The position numbers were made by a program, and so were the translations under genes. Source: an uncultured Clostridia bacterium (GTDB taxonomy: Bacteria > Bacillota > Clostridia > Christensenellales > UBA1242). Taken from it: a stretch of 19,978 bases of DNA. The notes below the pieces were generated by a model. That model ran no database searches and was not told where the DNA came from. It saw nothing but the letters and a program-made list of their open reading frames with translations. Below, one piece after another: positions 7,501-14,082 of the stretch (positions are counted from its first letter, which is position 1; every line of letters starts with the position of its first letter). The stretch covers positions 1 to 19,978 of the forward strand of contig CANQRE010000014.1 in assembly GCA_947626175.1 (NCBI GenBank), in the 5' to 3' direction.

Positions 7501-8195
7501 AAGTTTTTGCAATTGGTGACCTGCATTTGTCGGTGAACAATCCCAAGCCCATGGATATTTTTGGGCCACAGTGGGAAGGATATGTTGACAAAATTTTTGA
7601 CGACTGGAAGCAAAGAGTTTCAAATGATGACATCGTTTTGCTCCCTGGGGATTTTTCTTGGGCAATGCGACTGGAAGAAACAAAAAAGGATTTTGATCTT
7701 TTAAAAAATTTGCCGGGCAAAAAGATTATGATAAGGGGCAATCACGATTATTGGTGGTCGTCAATTTCGGCGGTGAGAAAAATTTTGCCGCAAAACTTTT
7801 TTGCAATTCAAAATGACGCTTTTGTTTTCGGCGACTTTATTGTTTGCGGAACAAGGGGATGGACTGTGCCAGAGCCAAACAGCGAAATGACGCAAGAAAA
7901 TGAAAAGATTTTCAAAAGAGAAGTTATTCGTTTGGAGCTAACTTTGCAGGCGGCAAAAAAACTTCAAACAAACGGGCAAAAAATAATTTGCATGCTTCAT
8001 TATCCGCCTTGCAATTTTCATAGGCAGGAAAGTGAACTTACAAATTTGATTGAAAAATATGGCGTAAGCGTTGTTGTTTTTGGACATTTGCATGGCTTTA
8101 AAAAAGCAATCACAAAATTTGAGATGAATGGAGTTGATTATTATTTGACTTCTTGCGACATTGTTGAAAACAAACTTGTTGAAATTGATGTTTAA
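7497..8195 (+). CDS. Calcineurin-like metallophosphoesterase
   Basis: A 232-residue protein with the complete metal-binding motif set of this superfamily: GDLHLS (D8, H10), PGDFSW (D52), RGNHDYWW (N82, H83, D84), MLHYPP and GHLHG. These bind two metal ions and hydrolyse a phosphoester; the substrate cannot be told from sequence. The long form of the N-terminal loop (MDIFGPQWEGY) is typical of a predicted phosphohydrolase group (COG1768-like) common in Firmicutes. It overlaps yqeY by 4 bases and has AAAAGGA before its ATG. No signal peptide, so cytoplasmic. No clear terminator follows. Confidence 0.92.
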   Translation: MKVFAIGDLHLSVNNPKPMDIFGPQWEGYVDKIFDDWKQRVSNDDIVLLPGDFSWAMRLEETKKDFDLLKNLPGKKIMIRGNHDYWWSSISAVRKILPQNFFAIQNDAFVFGDFIVCGTRGWTVPEPNSEMTQENEKIFKREVIRLELTLQAAKKLQTNGQKIICMLHYPPCNFHRQESELTNLIEKYGVSVVVFGHLHGFKKAITKFEMNGVDYYLTSCDIVENKLVEIDV

Positions 8196-8217
8196 CGCAC
8201 TTTTTCTGGGGAAATAA

Positions 8218-8246
8218 TTGACTTACACAAATATTTATTGTAAAAT
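8218..8246 (+). promoter_or_regulatory. Promoter of the beta-propeller-like lipoprotein
   Basis: TTGACT (8218-8223), a 17-base spacer, and TAAAAT (8241-8246). A short leader follows, with a GGAG ribosome site before the ATG at 8268. Confidence 0.7.
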
Positions 8247-8267
8247 TATATAAATTGCGGAGATAAC

Positions 8268-9626
8268 ATGAAAAAATGGCTTAATGTGACAATGGCTGCG
8301 CTGTTTGCTGGAGTTGGGGTTTGCACGCTTGCTCTTGCAGGCTGCGGTGAAAACAAAAATGGTGGCAGCGATGATCCAGTGATATTTAATGGTGGAATTG
8401 TTTGTGATGTCGGGGACGACATTATTTTTGCAAACGGATTTAAGAGCGATGAAATTCAAACGATGAGCACTTACAAAGATTATGCTTCTTCCACACACCT
8501 TTCTTCAGTGAAAAAATCAGCACTTGTGAACGACACTTTCACTTCGCCAAACGATGTTAAAAACATAAAAAACGAAGTGACCGGATTTGGCAACATGTAT
8601 ACATTTGCCTACGGAGACCATGTTTATTATGCCGCTCCAAACAAACACAAAACAAGTTCAAACGCTTATGTTTTTTCCTATGTTTCATTTTTTAGAGCAG
8701 GATTTGATGGAAGCGACGAGAAAGAACTTTTCACAACAAACAGCTATGATTCCGCAAAAGCTGTTGTAAGGGCATTAAAGTTTCAAAAATATGGCTACTT
8801 GATTGTTTTTGATGGCACAAATTTGACAATTGAAAATCTTGACACGTTAACAAAAAAAGTTGTTGAAAACGTGACGAGCGTTGCCATTCCAAGAGAAAGC
8901 GAAAGCTGGAACGGAAAAATTTACTACACGCAAAACAAAACAAATTCACAAACAAGCGGAAATGATGCTTTTGCATATGAAGTTGAAAGTGGCAAATCAA
9001 AATCGCTTGAAAATTCGGTTGGATGGACGGCAACTTTTGTTGGACGAAGCGAAGACGATGTTTTTTACACGCTTACAAACATTGACAACTCGGTGACAAA
9101 AACATATGTTTGCTCCGCTGGCGAGTTTGACAAACACACATTTAACACTTGCGGAAAAGTTTTTTACAGCGCAGCAATCGATGATGTTTACAGTGTTGGA
9201 AACAACGGAATGGACAAATATGAAGGCTATGTGTTTTCATCATCATTGTCAGGGAATGAACAAATTTTGTATATGCAAAATTCCGCTGACGAAGCACAAG
9301 TGATTTTGAAAAATGGCGATTATTCAAACATCCTTTTCACCTATGGCGACCTTGTTTATTATTCCACAACAAATGGCATTTCATATTTCAGCCTTTCAAA
9401 TCAGCAGGCAACAAACGTTGTTGAAAACATGACAATAAATGGCGAAAAAATTGGATATGATTTTTATAAAGATGGCAGCTTGAAAAACATTTACTTTTAT
9501 GCTCAGCGTGTTTATGCCGAAGATGATGAAACAGCCGAAGACGAAAGGGACACAAATTATTATCTTTACACAAAGTATGCAGATGGCCAAGGTCAGGCTC
9601 GACTTATGGGGAAAACTGTCAAATAA
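8268..9626 (+). CDS. Lipoprotein with beta-propeller-like repeats (DUF5050-like)
   Basis: A 452-residue protein with a lipoprotein signal (MKKWLNVTMAALFAGVGVC followed by the lipobox LAGC), then a Gly/Asp linker. The mature part repeats short strands of the type x-V/I-Y-Y at regular spacing: DHVYYAAP, GKIYYTQN, DVFYTLTN, DLVYYSTTNGI and KNIYFYAQ, each followed by a polar turn. This is the pattern of DUF5050-type beta-propellers in clostridial surface proteins. It is probably anchored on the outer face of the membrane; ligand unknown. It lies immediately upstream of spo0A on the same strand but is separated from it by a terminator. Confidence 0.72.
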   Translation: MKKWLNVTMAALFAGVGVCTLALAGCGENKNGGSDDPVIFNGGIVCDVGDDIIFANGFKSDEIQTMSTYKDYASSTHLSSVKKSALVNDTFTSPNDVKNIKNEVTGFGNMYTFAYGDHVYYAAPNKHKTSSNAYVFSYVSFFRAGFDGSDEKELFTTNSYDSAKAVVRALKFQKYGYLIVFDGTNLTIENLDTLTKKVVENVTSVAIPRESESWNGKIYYTQNKTNSQTSGNDAFAYEVESGKSKSLENSVGWTATFVGRSEDDVFYTLTNIDNSVTKTYVCSAGEFDKHTFNTCGKVFYSAAIDDVYSVGNNGMDKYEGYVFSSSLSGNEQILYMQNSADEAQVILKNGDYSNILFTYGDLVYYSTTNGISYFSLSNQQATNVVENMTINGEKIGYDFYKDGSLKNIYFYAQRVYAEDDETAEDERDTNYYLYTKYADGQGQARLMGKTVK

Positions 9627-9668
9627 ATATGGGCCTGCAAAAATAATTTTTCAACAAACAAAAAACGA

Positions 9669-9703
9669 CAAAACTCGGACAATTGTGCCCGAGTTTTTGT
9701 TTT
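9669..9703 (+). terminator. Terminator after the beta-propeller-like lipoprotein
   Basis: AAAACTCGG (9670-9678) pairs with CCGAGTTTT (9689-9697) around a 10-base loop, followed by a T-rich tail. Confidence 0.85.
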
Positions 9704-9797
9704 AATTTTTCGATTTAAAATGATAAGGTAGGAATGTTTCACGGAATTCGTTGAAAAAAAGGTTATTTCCAAATAAAAAAGAAAGGAGGTAAAAAAA

Positions 9798-10559
9798 ATG
9801 GAGAAAACCAATTTAAACAAAGGAAAAATAAGGGTTTATGTTGCCGACAAGGTTGACGACAATCCAATTGTGACACATATTCGAAAAAGTGAAAAATTTT
9901 CGCTTGTTGGGCTAAGTCAAAACGGAGAGGATGTTTTGAAAGATGTGCCATTACTTAAACCTGATTTTTTGATCATGGAAGTTATGCTGACAGGGATTGA
10001 TGGCTTTGTTGTGCTTGAGCAGCTCAAGGAAAAGATGAATGACGAAATGCCAAAAATCATTTTCGTCACAAATCTTTCTCACAGCGGGTTTGTTACAAAG
10101 GCAATAAATGAAGGGGCAAGTTATTTTATGGTCAAGCCTGTCAAGCCCGAAATTTTGGAAGAAAGAATGATTGATCTTTTGCAGCCTTCTGTTGGCACAA
10201 CAATCAAAGTGAACAAGCAGTTGGATGAAAAAATTTCAAACATCTTTATTTCAATAGGAATCCCTGCGCACATAAAAGGCTATCAGTTTTTAAGGGAAGC
10301 TGTCAAACTTGCAGTTGAAAAGCCAGAGATTATTGGCTCGATCACAAAGCAGCTTTATCCAACAATTGCTGAAAGATTTGAAACAAGTTCAAGCAAAGTT
10401 GAAAGGGGAATGCGACACGCAATTGAAGTTGCTTGGAACAGGGGAAAGATTGAAAACATCAACACTCTTTTTGGACTAAAAATATATAATAGCAATGAAA
10501 AGCCAACAAACGGAGAACTTATCGCTTTGATTGCCGACAAAATGATAATGGAAGGATAA
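9798..10559 (+). CDS. spo0A: Spo0A-family sporulation response regulator with altered receiver site
   Basis: The C-terminal half (about residues 135-253) is clearly Spo0A: IGIPAHIKGYQFLREAV, then GSITKQLYPTIAERF, the recognition-helix region SSKVERGMRHAIEVAW, and KPTNGELIALIADK. Spo0A binds 0A boxes and commits clostridia and bacilli to sporulation after phosphorelay or kinase input. The receiver keeps the overall fold, including T91 and K113 of the switch. The phospho-acceptor is changed: FLIMEVML places Glu61 (codon GAA, 9978-9980) where Asp belongs, and the acidic pair after strand 1 reads D17-K18 instead of D-D. The protein is slightly shorter than usual (253 versus about 267). A very strong AGGAGG lies before the ATG. 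The usual upstream neighbour spoIVB is absent here. Confidence 0.93.
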   Translation: MEKTNLNKGKIRVYVADKVDDNPIVTHIRKSEKFSLVGLSQNGEDVLKDVPLLKPDFLIMEVMLTGIDGFVVLEQLKEKMNDEMPKIIFVTNLSHSGFVTKAINEGASYFMVKPVKPEILEERMIDLLQPSVGTTIKVNKQLDEKISNIFISIGIPAHIKGYQFLREAVKLAVEKPEIIGSITKQLYPTIAERFETSSSKVERGMRHAIEVAWNRGKIENINTLFGLKIYNSNEKPTNGELIALIADKMIMEG

Positions 10560-10567
10560 CAATTCGT

Positions 10568-10596
10568 TTGACACAAAAAGTTAGAAAAGGTATAAT
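10568..10596 (+). promoter_or_regulatory. Perfect consensus promoter, predicted leaderless mRNA
   Basis: TTGACA (10568-10573), 17 bases, TATAAT (10591-10596): a full match to the sigma-A consensus. Transcription would start at the A of the ATG at 10603, leaving no 5' leader. Confidence 0.8.
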
Positions 10597-10602
10597 TTAA
10601 AT

Positions 10603-10911
10603 ATGGAAACTTTAGAAATAACAAGGAAAGAAAAAAACAGGCTTTGGATTGCAAGAGTGTTCGGAATTTTGCTTTCGGTTGCACTTATGGCTTTTTTGGT
10701 TTTGTATTATTTAAAATATATTGATGGAAACATGTTTGCACTTGGAATGCTTGGCTTTGGAAGTTTGATTATGGTCACATCTTCACAATTTATGACAGTT
10801 AAATCAACGCCATTTTGGACATTCTTTAGTTTGGCCGTTGCAGCCGTGTTTGCAGTTGCATTTTTAATCTTTTTGGCATATTTAATCGCAAATGGAGTTT
10901 TGCAAATTTAA
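10603..10911 (+). CDS. Small three-helix membrane protein
   Basis: A 102-residue protein. A charged N-terminus (about 15 residues, rich in Lys/Arg/Glu) precedes three hydrophobic helices at roughly 18-38, 44-62 and 72-95. No conserved catalytic residues are visible and no family is recognised. The ATG at 10603 is the first in-frame start; the AAAAGG upstream lies before the predicted transcription start and so would not be in the mRNA. It follows spo0A by 43 bases but has its own strong promoter, so independent constitutive expression is likely. It converges with the minus-strand coiled-coil gene and ends at a terminator. Confidence 0.75.
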   Translation: METLEITRKEKNRLWIARVFGILLSVALMAFLVLYYLKYIDGNMFALGMLGFGSLIMVTSSQFMTVKSTPFWTFFSLAVAAVFAVAFLIFLAYLIANGVLQI

Positions 10912-10926
10912 TTCTTTTGCAAGATC

Positions 10927-10955
10927 AAAGCTCTTGTAAGTCAAGAGCTTTTTTT
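10927..10955 (+). terminator. Terminator between convergent genes
   Basis: AAAGCTCTTG (10927-10936) pairs perfectly with CAAGAGCTTT (10942-10951) around a 5-base loop and is followed by a T-run on the plus strand. On the minus strand the tail is poor in T, so it mainly serves the plus-strand gene. Confidence 0.85.
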
Positions 10956-12306
10956 ATTCAAATCCTTCAATTTTTTCCACATAACCCTGGGCAGGCAAAA
11001 CGCTGTCCATCCACAAAAATGTTGCCGCTGCGCCAGATTTTCCTGCGGCTTGGAAAAAGCCGTTGCTTACAAACGACAAAGTTATCAAATCTGACGAAAA
11101 CTCAAAAGTCATGCAAGCCCAGCTTTTGTTTGAAACAATAAATGGAATTGTGAACTTAAGGTTTTCCGGATCAACATTTATGTCAAACACCGAAATGTTG
11201 GTCGAAGAAGATGCCCGCAAATGGAACCTAAGGCGTTTGTATTTTGAAAAGGTTGACGAAATTGCTTTTCCGGCAATAAAACCTGTTGTCAAATTAAAGC
11301 TAACAAGTGGATCGGAGCTGTTTTTGTCAAATATGATTTTGCCGGTGAGCGAGTTTTCAATCGCCGAAATCCGTGACACTGCCGAATTTAGGGATGAAGC
11401 AACTGACGAAAGGCTTTCTTCAAGCGAAGGGATTTTTTTGACGGCTGTTTCGTTGTTTGACACGCGATAGCTAAGGTTGGACAAGCTTGAGGAAGTGATC
11501 GAAAGGTCGGTTGACAAACTTTCAATTTTTTCGCTGTTTGTTTTGTTGGAGCTTTCAAGATCCGAAATTGAATCAGCGTGGGACAAAACCGTGTCAGACA
11601 GCGATGACATTGCGCTTTCAAGCTGGCCAACACTTGTTTGAAGAGCTGAAATGGTGGAAGAAAGGGTGGACACAGTTGAAGAAAGTGGCTCCAATTTTTT
11701 GACACTTTCCTTTAAGGCGGAAATATCAGTGGTGTTTGTTGAAACCGAGCTTTTCAAATTGTCAATGTCAGAGTTAATCAAAGAAATTGTGTTTTGCTGC
11801 GACTCAAATGATTGTGACAGTGACGAAACCAGGTCGGAAAGCTTGGACAAATCTTGTTTTGTGCTTTCAATGCTGGAAGAAAGCTGCGAAACGTTTCCTT
11901 CAATTGACGAAAGGCTTTCGCTGTGCGAAACAACTGTTTCGCTGATCTTGTCAACTTCAGACGAAACATTTAACAAACTTTCTTGCGTGGTTGACAAAAG
12001 CGAAGCATAGGCCAAAACACTTGCTTCAATTGATTGCAAGTTTGTTTGCAGCTCAGATATGCTGTCGGAGAGCAAACTCAGCTGATTTGAATTTGCGCTG
12101 GTCAAATCGTTCAAACTGGCAAAGCCTTCCTGAAGGGAAGAAATTTGTTTTTCAAAACTTTCAACTTTGCTTTGAAGCCCTTCAATGGCTTTTAAATTGA
12201 TTTTGCTTAAATCCTTTTTTATTGCCGCAATTTCAATTCTGGCAAGATGCCAAACCTCTTTTTCCAAAATTTGAACCGACAAATTTAAACTTTCAAAATT
12301 GTTCAT
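10954..12306 (-). CDS. Long Ser-rich coiled-coil, fibre-like protein with C-terminal beta-rich head
   Basis: I chose ATG 12306 (450 residues): AAGGAG lies 7 bases before it, while the upstream ATG at 12339 overlaps the preceding gene's end and lacks a ribosome site. From about residue 15 to 310 the protein is an almost unbroken heptad pattern of Leu/Ile/Val with Ser and Asp/Glu (for example LSSTVSTLSSTISALQTSV). It resembles the trimeric stalks of phage tail fibres and adhesins. Residues ~315-450 form a non-repetitive beta-rich domain (KYKRLRFHLRASS; SWACMTFEFSSDLITLSFV), as expected of a receptor-binding head. There is no signal peptide or membrane helix, unlike ordinary surface adhesins, so a phage-tail or intracellular structural role are both possible. 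No specific family is recognised. Confidence 0.7.
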   Translation of the reverse strand: MNNFESLNLSVQILEKEVWHLARIEIAAIKKDLSKINLKAIEGLQSKVESFEKQISSLQEGFASLNDLTSANSNQLSLLSDSISELQTNLQSIEASVLAYASLLSTTQESLLNVSSEVDKISETVVSHSESLSSIEGNVSQLSSSIESTKQDLSKLSDLVSSLSQSFESQQNTISLINSDIDNLKSSVSTNTTDISALKESVKKLEPLSSTVSTLSSTISALQTSVGQLESAMSSLSDTVLSHADSISDLESSNKTNSEKIESLSTDLSITSSSLSNLSYRVSNNETAVKKIPSLEESLSSVASSLNSAVSRISAIENSLTGKIIFDKNSSDPLVSFNLTTGFIAGKAISSTFSKYKRLRFHLRASSSTNISVFDINVDPENLKFTIPFIVSNKSWACMTFEFSSDLITLSFVSNGFFQAAGKSGAAATFLWMDSVLPAQGYVEKIEGFE

Positions 12307-12334
12307 AAAAAAACTCCTTTTTTTCAAGGAGTTT
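12307..12334 (-). terminator. Hairpin with T-run whose 3' arm contains the next gene's ribosome site
   Basis: On the minus strand AAACTCCTT (12334-12326) pairs perfectly with AAGGAGTTT (12319-12311) around a 6-base loop, and seven T follow. It looks like the terminator of the SH3b gene, yet the AAGGAG arm is also the only ribosome site of the coiled-coil gene starting at 12306. Confidence 0.75.
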
Positions 12335-12340
12335 AACACC

Positions 12341-12943
12341 TTAAGCCTCAGTTTTCAAATTTTTGTGCCGTTTTTTTAGCTTTATTCCAAACAATATGAT
12401 GATGATTGTCACAACGGCAACAATTGCCATGATCGAAACAATAAGTGCCGGATTCACGCCGTCCGGTTGCACGACTTCGGTTTTGACGCGGCCGATCATA
12501 ACTTTGCCTTCAAAATTAAACTTGATCGCCAAAAAATCATTTTCCTTGTGATAGCCTTCATACAAAAACACCCTTGTTCCTTTTGGCAGAGTGCAAATTG
12601 TGGAATCGTCAGTTGGCGACAAAACATCGGTTTTTGTTTGCAAGGTTGCGTTGTAAGAAAGGATTGTTTGCTGTCCTTCTTGCTTTAAACCGACCAAATC
12701 AGCAGGGGCAAAGCCATCCAAAGACGAGTCGTCCAAGGAAAAGCGAATGTGATAAAATCCATTTGTTGTTTCACTTTCAATCAGTTCAAGTTCGTTTCCA
12801 TATTCAAGCGTGGCGATTTGTGAAGACGAGTAACTTGGCTCGGCAAAAACAGGGCAAGAAGAGCCAACAACGCAAAAAGTTTGATTGTTGGAAATGGTGA
12901 TTGGCGAAAGCATAAGCGAAATCATAAGCAAAAAAGTTTTCAT
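12341..12943 (-). CDS. Secreted/membrane-anchored SH3b-domain protein
   Basis: A 200-residue protein from the ATG at 12943 (MKTFLLMISLML...), chosen because the promoter places the transcription start exactly there; an in-frame ATG 13 codons upstream lies inside the promoter. The N-terminus is a hydrophobic signal sequence. Two bacterial SH3-like segments follow: residues ~22-80 (VFAEPSYSSSQIATLEYGNEL ... GFYHIRF ... GFAPADLV) and ~92-148 (NATLQTKTDVLS ... CTLPKGTRVFLYE ... GRVKTEVV). SH3b domains usually bind cell-wall peptides. A membrane helix near residues 155-177 and a basic tail (KLKKRHKNLK) anchor the C-terminus. The gene precedes the coiled-coil gene by 34 bases and may be partly co-transcribed with it. 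Confidence 0.75.
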   Translation of the reverse strand: MKTFLLMISLMLSPITISNNQTFCVVGSSCPVFAEPSYSSSQIATLEYGNELELIESETTNGFYHIRFSLDDSSLDGFAPADLVGLKQEGQQTILSYNATLQTKTDVLSPTDDSTICTLPKGTRVFLYEGYHKENDFLAIKFNFEGKVMIGRVKTEVVQPDGVNPALIVSIMAIVAVVTIIIILFGIKLKKRHKNLKTEA

Positions 12944-12949
12944 AAAATA

Positions 12950-12978
12950 ATTATGAAAAATATGATGTTTTTTGTCAA
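12950..12978 (-). promoter_or_regulatory. Promoter of the SH3b gene, predicted leaderless mRNA
   Basis: On the minus strand: TTGACA (12978-12973), 17 bases, CATAAT (12955-12950). The last T of the -10 is 7 bases from the A of ATG 12943, and no ribosome site exists. Confidence 0.75.
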
Positions 12979-13027
12979 GCAACCTTGCGTTTTTTCAAAA
13001 AAAGAATATTTTAGTGATTTGGCAACA

Positions 13028-13058
13028 AAAAGAGCATATCAAAGCGATATGCTCTTTT
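13028..13058. terminator. Terminator of the toxin/immunity unit
   Basis: A perfect 13-bp stem (AAAAGAGCATATC, 13028-13040, with 13046-13058) and a 5-base loop. On the minus strand it overlaps the stop codon of the DUF4926-like gene and ends in TTTTTGTTG. Confidence 0.85.
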
Positions 13059-13386
13059 ATGAATTGTAATCATATGGAATTTTGTTTTTCTTTTCTCCAA
13101 GTAAATTTACAATGTAACCATTTTCGACCTTGCACCACCATCTTTTGTCACGAGATGGAAGCTCGTCCAAAATGTCTTCATCGGTTATTGCAGATTCATG
13201 CGTCACTTCCAAATCTGCAATGTCTATGCATTGTAGGGGAAAAACATCTTTTGGAAGATCAAAAAATTCCACTTCAACACTGTGTTCTCGAATTTCAGCC
13301 AAGACAATTGCACCATGGCTTCCTTTTTTTATACCGATATTTTCATATCTGTCATTTATTACTTTCACATCATCATATAGTTTCAT
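13057..13386 (-). CDS. DUF4926-like protein, probable immunity/antitoxin partner
   Basis: A 109-residue acidic, soluble protein; ATG at 13386 with AGGGAGAG 6 bases upstream. The N-terminal ~65 residues follow the DUF4926 pattern: MKLYDDVKVI, then GIKKGSHGAIV, a charged loop, SVEVEFFDL, and IADLEVTHES. Proteins of this type are often encoded next to small nuclease-like toxins and are presumed to neutralise them. The second part (RWWCKVENGYIVNLLG ... IPYDY) is a separate short extension I cannot assign. It starts 12 bases after the stop of the putative toxin gene in the same orientation, the standard toxin-then-immunity order. The immunity function is inferred from context and not demonstrated. 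Confidence 0.6.
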   Translation of the reverse strand: MKLYDDVKVINDRYENIGIKKGSHGAIVLAEIREHSVEVEFFDLPKDVFPLQCIDIADLEVTHESAITDEDILDELPSRDKRWWCKVENGYIVNLLGEKKNKIPYDYNS

Positions 13387-13398
13387 TTTTATCTCTCC

Positions 13399-13971
13399 CT
13401 ATATTTTTACTAATGCTGTTGCAATTTTAATTTTTCCGTTTGGATATGCAATACAACCCGCATAGCATTGAAAAGTTTCGTTTGCATGCTCTCGCTTACC
13501 ATTGATATCATAATTAATTTGAAAGTGTTGACCATTTTTATTTAAATTCTTTAATATGTAGTTGCCCTTTACAAATTCTTTTTTAACATTTAAAGATACA
13601 TAATCATAAAGATATTGTGCGTCTTCTGGATAATATCCCATTGATTTTATCATTCTTGACTTGTTTTTGTCAATAAAAAGGTAATCTGTTATTTTTCTCA
13701 TATCAAAGATAAGCGAAGGCGATGATAAAGTTGTTGGAACTTGAATACATTTGCAATTGGGATGGATGAATGTTGGACTGTTAGTGCTTTTGAAAACAGT
13801 TTTATTTAAAGCGACACATATTTCACAAGTGTTAGTAAATCCATCAGATGTTGCTACGCCATTACAGTTTTCCAAGTCCAAACTGCTTAAACTTATTTTT
13901 TGAACAAACTCCCCACCAAATCCACCAATTATGTTTTTGACCCAATCAAACAACCTATCAAAAATATTCAT
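13399..13971 (-). CDS. Putative toxin: MuF-like Cys/His segment fused to a small nuclease-like domain
   Basis: I chose ATG 13971 (190 residues), preceded by GGAGAG and lying 23 bases after the predicted transcription start; the longer reading frame begins upstream of that start. Residues 1-25 form an amphipathic helix. Residues 49-75 contain CEIC...HPNCKC (C49, C52, H70, C73, C75), closely resembling the metal-binding end of the phage Mu F/SPP1 gp7-type capsid proteins, where toxin domains are often attached. Residues ~83-190 (KITDYLF ... SMGYYPEDAQYLYDYV ... NGQHFQINYDINGKRE ... AYPNGKIKIATALVKI) resemble DUF6883/BECR-type RNase toxin domains in layout. Codon use (AAT, GGT, ATA, TCT) differs from the neighbours, suggesting transfer. 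No signal peptide. The toxin identity is inference. Confidence 0.6.
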   Translation of the reverse strand: MNIFDRLFDWVKNIIGGFGGEFVQKISLSSLDLENCNGVATSDGFTNTCEICVALNKTVFKSTNSPTFIHPNCKCIQVPTTLSSPSLIFDMRKITDYLFIDKNKSRMIKSMGYYPEDAQYLYDYVSLNVKKEFVKGNYILKNLNKNGQHFQINYDINGKREHANETFQCYAGCIAYPNGKIKIATALVKI

Positions 13972-14000
13972 ATTGCTCTCCATTGAAAATATTTTAGGCG

Positions 14001-14029
14001 ATTGTATCATCAAAAATTTAGGGGTTCAA
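14001..14029 (-). promoter_or_regulatory. Promoter of the toxin/immunity unit
   Basis: On the minus strand: TTGAAC (14029-14024), 17 bases, TACAAT (14006-14001). The predicted start is near 13994, and a ribosome site GGAGAG follows before ATG 13971. Confidence 0.65.
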
Positions 14030-14082
14030 TCGTTTGTGCCAAATTTTGTTATAAGTGCAATTTTTGAAAAATAAAATATCTT

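Noticed and set aside
11063..12010. Open plus-strand frames (11063-11470, 11651-12010) opposite the coiled-coil gene
   Set aside because: They mirror the Ser/Leu heptads of the minus-strand gene, have no ribosome sites, and their translations show no domain pattern.
12973..13056. Insertion-sequence end or attachment site flanking the toxin unit
   Set aside because: The only strong inverted repeat is the transcription terminator; I found no matching direct repeat at the other edge near 14030 and no recombinase gene.
13972..14013. Longer N-terminus for the putative toxin (ATG at 14013)
   Set aside because: It starts upstream of the predicted transcription start, spans the -10 element and has no ribosome site, whereas ATG 13971 has GGAGAG.
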